From the NCBI RefSeq assembly GCF_000341225.1, contig NZ_ANAC01000010.1, positions 550,672 to 614,671 of the forward strand: a stretch of DNA of 64,000 nucleotides. The letters run 5' to 3'. Every line of letters starts with the position of its first letter. Positions within the stretch are counted from its first letter, which is position 1. Positions 17,789 to 26,097 of the stretch are shown here, piece by piece. This DNA comes from Nocardiopsis alba DSM 43377 (GTDB lineage: Bacteria > Actinomycetota > Actinomycetes > Streptosporangiales > Streptosporangiaceae). The notes under the pieces were generated by a model. That model was not told the DNA's origin. It ran no database searches and was given only the letters and a program-made list of their open reading frames with translations. The translations under genes and the position numbers were made by a program.

Positions 17789-19591
17789 ATGTCCGGTTTC
17801 ACCACACGACCCCAACTCCGCGGCGACTTCGGCATGATCGCCTCCACCCACTGGCTGGCCAGCGCCACCGGCATGTCCGTCCTCGAACGCGGCGGCAACG
17901 CCTTCGACGCGGCCGTCGCCGCGGGCTTCACCCTCCAGATCGTCGAACCCCACCTGAACGGCCCGGGCGGTGAGGTCCCGATCATCTTCCAGGCGGCCGG
18001 CCGTGCCCCCCGCGTGCTCTGCGGCCAGGGCGTCTCCCCCGCCGCCGCGACCATCGAGGCCTTCGCCGGCCGGGACCGCATCCCCGGCAGCGGTGTTCTG
18101 GCCGCCACCGTCCCCGGCTCCTTCGACGCCTGGATGCTCCTGCTCCGCGACCACGGCACCATGAGCGTCCGCCAGGTCCTCGACCACGCCATCGGCCTGG
18201 CCGAGCGCGGCTACCCCGTCCTCCCCCGGATCGCCGCGGCGATCGAGAACCTCCGTCCGGTCTTCTCCGAACACTGGGCCGGATCCGCCTCCGTCTACCT
18301 GCCGCACGGCGTCCTCCCCACCGCCGGATCCCGCCTGAACAACCCCCTGCTCGCCGCCACCTACCGGCGGATCGTCGCCGAGGCCGAGGCCGCCGGCGGC
18401 GACCGCGAGGCACAGATCGACGCGGCCCGCCGCGCCTGGTCCCAGGGGTTCGTGGCCGAAGCCGTCGGCGCCTTCCTCGCCAAGCCCGTCGTCAACGGCC
18501 GCGGAGAACCCGAACGGGCCCTGCTGACCGCGGCGGACATGGCCGACTGGAGCGCGTCCTACGAGGACCCGGCCTCCGTGACCTATGGTCACCACACCGT
18601 GCACAAGACCGGCCCTTGGGGTCAGGGCCCCACGATGCTCCAGCAGCTCCGCATGGCCGAGGTCCTCGGCCTCGGATCCGACGTACGCGAGGGGGTCGGT
18701 GTCGACTTCGTGCACGGGGTCACCGAGGTCGCCAAGCTCGCCTTCGCCGACCGTGAGGGCTGGTACGGCGACCCCGACTTCGTCGACGTCCCGATCGACG
18801 GGCTGTTGAGCTCCGGGTACGCCGAGGAGCGCGCCCGTCTGGTCGACCGGGAACGCAGCCTTCTCGACCCGCGTGCGGGCTCCCCCGACGGCCGTCCGCC
18901 CTTCGACGCGCCGCTGTACCTGGCCGACGAGACCCCCGGGGACCGCACCACCGGTGAGCCCACCGTGCGCAACGCGGCCATCGGCTCGCCCACCGACCAC
19001 CGCGGCGATACCTGCCACGTGGACGTCGTGGACGCCGACGGCAACATGGTGTCGGCGACCCCGAGCGGCGGCTGGCTCAGCAGCTCCCCCGTCATCCCCG
19101 AGCTCGGCTTCCCGCTCGGTACCCGCGCCCAGATGTTCTGGCTGGACCCGGCCTCGCCCAACTCCCTCGCCCCGAGGAAGCGACCTCGGACCACCCTGTC
19201 GCCCACCCTGGTCACGCGCGAGGACGGTCAGGCGGTCCTGGCCATCGGCACCCCCGGCGGCGACCAGCAGGACCAGTGGACGACCACCGCGCTGTTGCGC
19301 GTGCTCAACGGGGTGGACGACCTCCAGGAGGTCCTGGACACCCCGATGTTCCACACCAACGCCTTCGCCAGCTCCTTCCACCCGCGCGAGACGATCCCCG
19401 GGGACCTGACCGTCGAGCCCGGCATCGGCGAGGAGAACATCGAGGAGCTCCGTCGACGCGGCCACCGCGTCCAGGTCGCCGCCCCCTGGTCCCTGGGTCG
19501 TCTGGCCGCCGTGGCCCGCGACCCCGAGACCGGTGAACTGCGCGCCGCCGCCGACGCGCGCGTGATGCAGGGGTACGCCGCCGGCCGGTGA
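17789..19591 (+). CDS. gamma-glutamyltransferase family protein
   Basis: A 600-residue Ntn-hydrolase. The large-subunit start GLANTALASA is replaced by the familiar SVLERGGNAFDAAVAAGF, and GPGGEVPIIF follows. The autocleavage region is HRGDTCHVDVVDADGNMVS, whose Thr would become the new N-terminal nucleophile. The C-terminal part has KRPRTTLSPTLV and GTPGGDQQDQW. It probably hydrolyses or transfers gamma-glutamyl groups, but the substrate cannot be fixed; some relatives are cephalosporin acylases. No signal peptide is evident, unlike exported GGTs, which favours a cytoplasmic relative. AGGAGG lies 8 bases before ATG 17789. It is monocistronic with a hairpin after it. Confidence 0.88.
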   Translation: MSGFTTRPQLRGDFGMIASTHWLASATGMSVLERGGNAFDAAVAAGFTLQIVEPHLNGPGGEVPIIFQAAGRAPRVLCGQGVSPAAATIEAFAGRDRIPGSGVLAATVPGSFDAWMLLLRDHGTMSVRQVLDHAIGLAERGYPVLPRIAAAIENLRPVFSEHWAGSASVYLPHGVLPTAGSRLNNPLLAATYRRIVAEAEAAGGDREAQIDAARRAWSQGFVAEAVGAFLAKPVVNGRGEPERALLTAADMADWSASYEDPASVTYGHHTVHKTGPWGQGPTMLQQLRMAEVLGLGSDVREGVGVDFVHGVTEVAKLAFADREGWYGDPDFVDVPIDGLLSSGYAEERARLVDRERSLLDPRAGSPDGRPPFDAPLYLADETPGDRTTGEPTVRNAAIGSPTDHRGDTCHVDVVDADGNMVSATPSGGWLSSSPVIPELGFPLGTRAQMFWLDPASPNSLAPRKRPRTTLSPTLVTREDGQAVLAIGTPGGDQQDQWTTTALLRVLNGVDDLQEVLDTPMFHTNAFASSFHPRETIPGDLTVEPGIGEENIEELRRRGHRVQVAAPWSLGRLAAVARDPETGELRAAADARVMQGYAAGR

Positions 19592-19597
19592 GGCCAT

Positions 19598-19625
19598 GAG
19601 GCCCGGTGCTCCCCCGCCGGGCCTC
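19598..19625 (+). terminator. terminator after gamma-glutamyltransferase
   Basis: A perfect 9-bp stem (GAGGCCCGG / CCGGGCCTC) lies 7 bases after the stop. Between this and the hairpin at 19929 there is about 300 bp with no supported gene. It contains only a 14-bp palindrome, TCGGCGATCGCCGA, at 19777-19790. Confidence 0.65.
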
Positions 19626-19928
19626 TCCCGGCGTCTCGCCGAGGACCGCGTTCCACGTCGGTCGTGCCCGGGAGGAACGGTGCTTTGGGGTGACTTGAGG
19701 CGCCGTGCGCGCCTTGGTCGGACCTCTTGCCAAATCGTCCGGTCACTGCTTACCTAGACCCTGTGCCAAGGCGCCCTCGGCGATCGCCGATCATGGTGCG
19801 CCCTCACAACTCCATACCACCAACACAGGGTTGACGACCGCTGTCTCCCCCTCCCTCAGCGGTGACCCTGTCTCCCCTCCTGACCGAGGCCTGCCTTCCC
19901 CTCCCGGCGGTTGTTCGGACAAGGAGAA

Positions 19929-19970
19929 GACGGGCCGCGGTGCCACCGGAAGGTGACACCGCGGCCCGTC
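19929..19970 (-). terminator. terminator after NlpC/P60 gene
   Basis: A perfect 14-bp stem (GACGGGCCGCGGTG / CACCGCGGCCCGTC) with a 14-nt loop lies directly downstream of the minus-strand NlpC/P60 stop at 19985. Confidence 0.8.
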
Positions 19971-19984
19971 TCCGTTCCACCCGG

Positions 19985-21163
19985 TCAGGTCTGGACGCGC
20001 ACCGCGCCCGCGTAGTTCTCGGTCCGGACCGGGGTGACCCGGACGTCCAGGCCGGTCCTCGGGGCCTCCAGCATCTGGCCGTCGCCGAGGTAGATGGCCA
20101 CGTGCGAGATGTAGTCGGGCGCCGTCGGGTCCGAGCGCCAGAAGATGAGGTCTCCCCGCCGAAGGTCGTCCCACTCCACCCGGGGGCCCGCGTTCCACTG
20201 GTCGTGGGTGACCCGCGGAATGCTCACGCCCGCCTCGGCGAAGGCCCACTGGAGCAGCCCCGAGCAGTCGAAGCCCACGTTCGGGGTGGTGCCGCCCCAC
20301 ACGTAGGGCACGCCCAGCTGGCTCTCCGCCTTGGCGATGACCTGCTCGATCACGCTGGGCGGTACGACGTCGCCGTCCTCCAGCGGCTCGGGGGCGTCCG
20401 CCACGAGCTGGAGCTGGGTGTCCTCGCCGAGGGCCTCGCCCAAGGCCTCGTGCAGTTCCCACAGGTCGGCGTCGGGCGCCGAGATGATCAGGGCGTTGCC
20501 CTCGGGCATACCGAGCTCGCGTGCGCGCTCGCGGGAGACCAGCGCGTCGATCCCGGCGATACCCGAGGTGGCGTGGGTCCACACCTCCATGGGCACCCGA
20601 CCGTGGGCCCCTGCGAGGGTGACGTCCCCGCCGACCTCGAGCTCGCGCTCGGTGCCCGCGTCCTTGGACAGGGCGATGTGGCCTTCGGCGACGCCCTGCC
20701 AGACCTCGTCGGACTCGGCCGAGGGACGAGGTGCGTGGTTGCGGAAGGTGGAGGGGTTCACCCCCAGCACGGAGGTGGTCTCCCCGTCGAGGGCGACGCG
20801 GGCCGCGTCGACGGTCAGGACGTTCTCCACCCCGGAGACCCGACGGACCTCGTCGACCGCCTCACGGGGCAGGGGTGCGTCGGAGACCGCGAAGTACTCG
20901 ACGGAACGGGCCTCCTTATAGGGGGCCACGTAGGTGTCGCCGCGAAGTTCGTCGACGTCGGCGACGTCCGGCGACTCACTCGCCTCGGCGGCGATCCGGG
21001 GCTGGGAGCCACTCGGCACGCCATCGTCGAGAGAGGTCTGGTGGGACGGTGGGGGCCTGTCGTCGATCACGGGTTCGGCCAGGGCCGGGGATGCCCCGAA
21101 GGCCGTGAAGGCGACCGCCAAGGCGGCCGTGGTGCCCGCACACGTTCTGAGACGGTTCCGCAC
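19985..21163 (-). CDS. secreted NlpC/P60 peptidoglycan endopeptidase
   Basis: A 392-residue exported wall hydrolase. The signal peptide has core TTAALAVAFTAFG and ends ASPALAEP. Residues 60-260 form an N-terminal region of unknown fold. The C-terminal NlpC/P60 domain starts SQLGVPYVWGG and has the catalytic Cys300 in GFDCSGLLQW and His354 in ISHVAIYLGDG. It is expected to cleave D-Glu/meso-DAP stem-peptide bonds. The start is GTG 21163 with a weak GGTGA upstream. The gene is alone, and its 193-bp leader contains a perfect 16-bp palindrome at 21287. I looked for a c-di-AMP riboswitch, common before such genes, and could not support one. Confidence 0.9.
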   Translation of the reverse strand: MRNRLRTCAGTTAALAVAFTAFGASPALAEPVIDDRPPPSHQTSLDDGVPSGSQPRIAAEASESPDVADVDELRGDTYVAPYKEARSVEYFAVSDAPLPREAVDEVRRVSGVENVLTVDAARVALDGETTSVLGVNPSTFRNHAPRPSAESDEVWQGVAEGHIALSKDAGTERELEVGGDVTLAGAHGRVPMEVWTHATSGIAGIDALVSRERARELGMPEGNALIISAPDADLWELHEALGEALGEDTQLQLVADAPEPLEDGDVVPPSVIEQVIAKAESQLGVPYVWGGTTPNVGFDCSGLLQWAFAEAGVSIPRVTHDQWNAGPRVEWDDLRRGDLIFWRSDPTAPDYISHVAIYLGDGQMLEAPRTGLDVRVTPVRTENYAGAVRVQT

Positions 21164-21286
21164 GGGGGTCGATCACCCTTTCTGCGACCGCGGCGCGCGG
21201 GGGAAGCGCTGCGGCACACGGCCCTCGGTTGAAGTGTTCGCGTCCCAGAATGAGCGCACCCGGCCCCGTTTTCAAGAATCCCACGC

Positions 21287-21302
21287 CGTCCGATATCGGA
21301 CG
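21287..21302. promoter_or_regulatory. 16-bp palindrome upstream of NlpC/P60 gene
   Basis: CGTCCGATATCGGACG is a perfect 8-bp-arm palindrome with no spacer, about 125 bp upstream of the NlpC/P60 start. It is a candidate operator; the binding protein is unknown. Confidence 0.4.
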
Positions 21303-21356
21303 TCTACCTTTCGTCCAGGTGACGGATGGGAGAACGCATCGGGCTCTCGCCTCCGA

Positions 21357-23041
21357 TCAGGTCTTCGCGTAACAGTCGGTGACCGAGATGTCGAGGGGGA
21401 AGCGCACCGGGGTGTCACCGAAGAGGGTCGTACGGGTGAGGGCCTCGGCCCGATGGATCGCCCGGACCGTCTCCTCCGCCAGTTCCTCGGGAACGTGGAG
21501 GACGACCTCGTCGTGAACGAAGAAGACGATCCCGCAGCCCTCGGGCATCGATGGCGACTCCTGACGTAGTGAGGCCAGCAGCACCAGGGCCCACTCCGCC
21601 GCGGTGGCCTGGACGACGAAGTTCCGGGTGAAGCGGCCGTGGGCGCGACGTCGCCGCTCTCCGTCCGCGCGCGCGATCGTGGCCGTCCAATCGCTCGGCG
21701 CGGGGGAGGTCCGTCCGAGCCAGGAACGAACGATGCCGCCGCCCTCTCCGGTCCGGGCCGCGGCGTCCACGTAGCCCAGGGCCCTCGGGTACAGACGCCG
21801 CATCGTGGCCAGCAACGGCGCGGCGTCGCCCGAGGTCTGTCCGTACATGGCGGAGAGCATCCCGATCTTCGCGCGTTCTCGGTCGTCCCCCACGTGCGCG
21901 GCCAGGCGGGCGTACAGGTCCTCCTCCGCCGCGGCCTCCGCCAGGGCGCGGTCCCCCGAGACGGCCGCGAGGACCCTCGGTTCGAGCTGCCCGGCGTCGG
22001 CGCGGATCAGGAGCCGCCCCGGGTCCGCCCGGACCGCGCCCCGAACCGCTTTGGGGATCTGTAGGGCGCCGCCGCCCCGGGTGGCCCAACGTCCCGAGAC
22101 GACACCGCCCACGACGTAGTCGGGACGGAACCGGCCCGTTCTCGGCCCGTCGGGGTGTTCGGGGTCGCGCCTCTCCTCGACCCAGGTCTCCAGCCAGCTC
22201 CACCCGTTGGCCGAATGGAGTCGGGCGAGTTCCTTGTACCTCAGCAGGAGTGGGACGACGGGGTGATCGATCCGCTCCAGCACCCAGGATCGGGTGGACT
22301 CGACCGGGTGCCCCACCCAGGCCATGGCCCTCAGCACCTGGGCCGGCGAGTCGGGGTTCACCTCGTGCCCCACCACCTCGCCGATCCGAGCGGCCAGTTC
22401 GGCCAGGACACGGGGACGCTGCCCGGCGGGAGGCCGGGGGCCGAGGATCTCGGTGAGGATCCGGTCGTGGACGTCGGGCCGCCAGGGAAGGCCGTCGTGA
22501 CTCATCTCCACCGCCGCCAGCGCCCCGGCCGACTCGACCGCGACGAGGAGCGAGAACCGAGCGGGGGCGGGAGATTCCGCCACACGCTCGCGTTGCCCAC
22601 GATGGACCTCGATGAGCGCGTCGAGCCGGTCCGTGCCGGGCGGCAGGGTGGAACGGTCGGCCTCGAACAGGGTCGGCTGGGCCGTCGTCCCCTCTCCCGA
22701 CCGTCGCACGGGATCGTCGGGGACGGCGCGGCCTGGGCCCGGGCCCAGGCCGCGCCCAGCGAGCGCGGTTCGCCGTGCCGGGCCGCGTGCCCGAGCAGGA
22801 GGGCCTCGGTGAGCTCGACGTCGTGGCAACGGCGCACCCGTACCCCGGCCCGGACCAGCTCCGGGTAGACGTCCTCGGTGGCCGCCCAGATCCAGCGCGG
22901 CGGTTCCCCCGCCTCTCCCTCGATCCGGCCGACCTCGGCCGCCAGGTCGTCCACGTGACGGGCCGGGCCGACCGGCGCACCGCCGTCGAGCTCCCTCAGC
23001 CGGCCTCCACCCTCCCCGTCGGGGACCACCGCGATACGCAT
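21357..23041 (-). pseudogene. bifunctional 3'-5' exonuclease/DNA polymerase I-like gene with a frameshift
   Basis: The actinobacterial PolA-like protein is split over two frames. The first frame, from ATG 23041 (MRIAVVPDGEGGG, preceded by AGGAG), covers the exonuclease-like N-terminal part and ends in SLGAAWARAQA near 22735. The second frame continues as VPDDPVRRSGEG and runs to 21357 with polymerase motifs A (DAGQLEPRVLA), B (RAKIGMLSAMYG) and C (VHDEVVLHVPE). The total length is 1685 nt, so adding exactly one base restores a 561-residue protein of normal family size. The break lies in or beside a perfect 32-nt palindrome (22724-22755 region). It could be a true mutation or a sequencing error at that structure. 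Confidence 0.8.
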
Positions 23042-23169
23042 ACCGCCAGTCTCCTCCTCGGGTACGACGAACGGGAGGAGACCCGCGACGAACATCGCCC
23101 CCTGGTCACGCGGCCACGCGAGGCGACCGTCCCACCCGGAGGGCTCTCTCCGGGCGGGGCGGCGGTCGA

Positions 23170-24087
23170 TCAGCGTCCGGGGCGCACGACGTTGGAGAGC
23201 GCCTCGCCCTTCGCCCACCGGGCCAGCTGCTCGTCCATGAAGGCGCGGGCCCGCGGGTAGAAGGCCGCCGAACCGCCCGCCACGTGCGGGGTGAAGTACA
23301 CGCCGGGGGCCTCCCAGAGCGGGTGTTCGACCGGCAGCGGTTCGGGATCGGTGACGTCCAGCGCCGCGCGGATCCGCCCGTTCTCGGCGATCAGGGCCTC
23401 GGTGTCCAGAACGGGGCCGCGCCCGACGTTGACGACCAGGGCGTCGTCGCGCAACAGGGAGAACTCGCGCCGACCGAACAGGCCGCGGGTGGCCTCGGTG
23501 AGCGGGGTGACCAGGACGACCACGTCGACCTCCGGCAACAGCGCGTGCAATTCGTCCACGCCGTGCACGTCCTCGTCCGGCCGTGCCCGCCCGGCGACCC
23601 GGACCACCTCGGTCTCGAACGGCAGCAGGCGCCGTTCGATCGCCCGGCCGATGCTGCCGTATCCGACGATCATCACCCGGGAGTCGGCCAGGGAACGCTG
23701 CGGGCTCGGGGTCCACCGACGTTCGCGCTGGTCGATCGCCCACCGCGGCAGTTCACGCTGCGCGGCGAGGATGAGAGCGAGCGTGTGCTCGGCGGTACTG
23801 GCGTCGTGCAGCCCCCGCCCGTTGCACAGGGTGACGTGGTCGGGCACCAGGTCGAGCACCTGCTCGTACCCGGCCGAGACCAACTGGAGGACGCGCAGTT
23901 CCGGCATTCGGCCGATGATGTCCAGCCGTTCGTCCACTCCCTGGGTGGAGGGGACGTAGGGTACCTGGTAGAAGGTGACGTCCTCCAGTTCGGCCGGAGC
24001 CGGCCCTCCGGCGTACAGGTCGACGTGGAGCGAGTCGGGAGCGTTGTCCCTGTTCTGTTCCCACTGCACCAGTGCTCGGCCGCCCAT
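23170..24087 (-). CDS. D-isomer-specific 2-hydroxyacid dehydrogenase
   Basis: A 305-residue NAD(P)-dependent oxidoreductase. The Rossmann fingerprint is MIVGYGSIGRAIERRLLPFE in the middle. The catalytic Arg is in VNVGRGPVLDTEAL, the acidic partner in LDVTDPEPLPVEHPLW, and the catalytic His in YFTPHVAGGS. The substrate is unknown; glyoxylate or hydroxypyruvate reductase activity is common in this group. ATG 24087 is used because GGAGG lies 9 bases upstream, although the frame opens 14 residues earlier. It lies just upstream of the broken polymerase gene on the same strand, with a 128-bp gap. Confidence 0.9.
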   Translation of the reverse strand: MGGRALVQWEQNRDNAPDSLHVDLYAGGPAPAELEDVTFYQVPYVPSTQGVDERLDIIGRMPELRVLQLVSAGYEQVLDLVPDHVTLCNGRGLHDASTAEHTLALILAAQRELPRWAIDQRERRWTPSPQRSLADSRVMIVGYGSIGRAIERRLLPFETEVVRVAGRARPDEDVHGVDELHALLPEVDVVVLVTPLTEATRGLFGRREFSLLRDDALVVNVGRGPVLDTEALIAENGRIRAALDVTDPEPLPVEHPLWEAPGVYFTPHVAGGSAAFYPRARAFMDEQLARWAKGEALSNVVRPGR

Positions 24088-24180
24088 GACGTGCGTCCTC
24101 CCTCGGTATTGGTCCGTGTCACGCGACACCCTAGACGCTCACCTCGGCGCCGACCTCGACCGGGAGGGTTCCGAGGCCGG

Positions 24181-25023
24181 TCAGACCCCGTGGACCCGGC
24201 CGGAGACCGCTCCGAACCGGGCCAGTTCGTAACAGGCGACGGCCGCGGCGGCCGTCACGTTGAGGGAGTCCACGTCGCGGTCGGCCATCGGGATGTGCAC
24301 ACGTGAGGTCGCCCGCTCCAGCCAGCGCGCGGACAGACCGTCGCCCTCGGTTCCCAGCAGCAGGCCCACCTTGGCGTCGGGGGCCAGTCGCCCCATCGCC
24401 TCCGCCAGGGGCAGGGAGCCCTCGCCCGGTGTGAGGGCCATCAGGTCGAAACCGGCCTCGCTCAGGGTGTCCAGTCCGCCGTACCAGTCGCCGAGCCGGG
24501 TGTAGGGGAGGGTGAAGACCGACCCCATGGAGACCTTCACCGAGCGCCGGTAGAGCGGATCGGCGCAGCGCGGGGCCAGGATCACCGCGTCCACGCCCAG
24601 CCCGGCGGCGCTGCGGAAGATCGCGCCCACGTTGGTGTGATCGACCAGGTCCTCCAGCACCACGATCGCGCGCGCCCCTTCCAACACCTCGTCGAGAGAG
24701 GGCAGGGGCTTGCGGTGGTAGGCGGCCAGGGCACCGCGGTGCAGGTCGAAGCCGACCAGGCGTTCGGCGGTCTCCTCGGAGACCACGTACAGCGGTGCCT
24801 CGGTGGCGGCGACCACGTCGTCCAGGGCCTCGGCCCGACGTTCGGTGAGCAGGAAGCTGCGCGGAACGTAGCCGGCGGTGGCCGCGCGGCGGATCACCTT
24901 GTCGCCCTCGGCCATGAACAGGCCGTGTTCGGCCTCCAGGTGGCGGCGCAGATTGACGTCGCGCAGACGGGTGTAGTCGGCCAGACGGGGGTCGGCGGGG
25001 TCACTGACCCTGATGACGTTCAT
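24181..25023 (-). CDS. TrmH/SpoU family rRNA or tRNA 2'-O-methyltransferase
   Basis: A 280-residue SPOUT methyltransferase. An L30e-like substrate-binding N-terminal domain (residues 1-110, FMAEGDKVIRRA) precedes the trefoil-knot domain. The three SpoU motifs are visible: VVLEDLVDHTNVGAIFRSAA, LLLGTEGDGLS, and IPMADRDVDSLNVTAAAAV. It is a cytoplasmic SAM-dependent 2'-O-ribose methylase; the target nucleotide is not predictable. ATG 25023 starts the conserved N-terminus. It is separated from the 2-hydroxyacid dehydrogenase gene by 93 bp and from the SSI-like gene by 49 bp on the same strand, so the three may be co-transcribed. Confidence 0.93.
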   Translation of the reverse strand: MNVIRVSDPADPRLADYTRLRDVNLRRHLEAEHGLFMAEGDKVIRRAATAGYVPRSFLLTERRAEALDDVVAATEAPLYVVSEETAERLVGFDLHRGALAAYHRKPLPSLDEVLEGARAIVVLEDLVDHTNVGAIFRSAAGLGVDAVILAPRCADPLYRRSVKVSMGSVFTLPYTRLGDWYGGLDTLSEAGFDLMALTPGEGSLPLAEAMGRLAPDAKVGLLLGTEGDGLSARWLERATSRVHIPMADRDVDSLNVTAAAAVACYELARFGAVSGRVHGV

Positions 25024-25072
25024 GGTCGTCGATTATCCCGACCCGCTCGCCTCCGCCGCACGTCGGCGGCCC

Positions 25073-25672
25073 CTACTCGTTCTCGAACCGGTCGGTGACG
25101 GAGGTCAGACGCTGCCAACGGGCCTCTTCGCAGGATCCTCGACGCGAGAGGGTGGTGTCGATCTCGCGGCCCTCCCACGTGCCCTCGATGACGGCCTGTT
25201 GGGGGCCGTACACCTTGTCGGTGCACACGGTGCCGTCCCGGACCTCGGCGAACAGGGTGTCGGCTCCGGGGTCGTCCTCGGGGTCGATCTCCTCCTCGTC
25301 CTCGGGCGGGACCGAGGCGGTGGGATCCCCCGCCGTGCCCTCCGCGGCCTCGGCCAACGCGGCGCAGGCCTGCGGATCCCCCTCCGGATCCCCCTCGCAC
25401 TCCAGGGTCTGGACCCAGGCGTGGTGTCGGTCGATCACCTGAACACGCAACGAACCGACCGGAGCCCTGGTCTCGGGCTCCTCGGCGCTCGGCTCGATGA
25501 CGCTGCCGAGCACCTCGGGGCTGGAGGCGTTGGCCGCCTCCACGTCCTGGGGCGGCAGCATCGACGGGCCGACGAACACGGCGTAGGTCACCGCGCCGAG
25601 GCAGCAGGCTCCGGCCAGCAGAGCGGTTCCGGGCCCGCCTCGGCCGCGTCGATCACTGTGCGAATGGGACAT
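25073..25672 (-). CDS. membrane-anchored SSI-like (Streptomyces subtilisin inhibitor fold) protein
   Basis: A 199-residue protein with a basic N-terminus and one hydrophobic helix (TALLAGACCLGAVTYAVFVG), either a signal anchor or an uncleaved leader. After a Glu/Pro-rich linker the C-terminal part resembles SSI-family inhibitors: VQTLECEGDPEGD, QACAALAEA, then TVCTDKVYGPQQAVIEGTWE and RRGSCEEARWQRL. Four Cys occur at positions that could make the two SSI disulfides, and the Y-x-P-x-x-x-x-x-G-x-W pattern is conserved. If correct, it would restrain an extracellular serine protease. An acidic insert (PEDEEEIDPEDD) is unusual. Homology is judged by eye. Confidence 0.65.
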   Translation of the reverse strand: MSHSHSDRRGRGGPGTALLAGACCLGAVTYAVFVGPSMLPPQDVEAANASSPEVLGSVIEPSAEEPETRAPVGSLRVQVIDRHHAWVQTLECEGDPEGDPQACAALAEAAEGTAGDPTASVPPEDEEEIDPEDDPGADTLFAEVRDGTVCTDKVYGPQQAVIEGTWEGREIDTTLSRRGSCEEARWQRLTSVTDRFENE

Positions 25673-26097
25673 GCCAAAACCCTCGGGGGTCGGTTGGTCG
25701 CGAGGGTTCCGTGGAGGGCACCCCCGCCACTGCGGGGCATCCGCAAAGCGGACGTCAAGTATCGGTCAAACGCTGACCGGGGGCCAATGGTATCCGTGAG
25801 CGGGGACCGCCATCCGACATACGCCGTAACAAAGCGGTCACCGGACGCCTACGGGGGCGGCGATGTGAGCGGTACCACCCGTCCCCTTCCACTCTCCCAT
25901 TACCAACAAGTAAGGTCCGGTGGAGGAATCGGTCGTTCGTGATGATCGTTCGTCTTCACACCTTGTGGGACGCCGCTCATGGGACGACGGTTCGTTCCCT
26001 TCCTTCCGCGGGTGCCGGGCGCCGCGACCCGCGGCCGCCCCTTGAACCCGGCCCGAAACCCCCGCCCGGGGCCGGAATCGTCACACCCGGAGTGCCC

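Noticed and set aside
19705..19956. A small gene in the gap between the gamma-glutamyltransferase and NlpC/P60 genes
   Set aside because: No ribosome-binding site, low-complexity product, and it runs into the NlpC/P60 terminator hairpin.
21164..21356. A c-di-AMP (ydaO-type) riboswitch before the NlpC/P60 gene
   Set aside because: This is common in actinomycetes, but the conserved strings could not be found. Only a simple palindrome is present.
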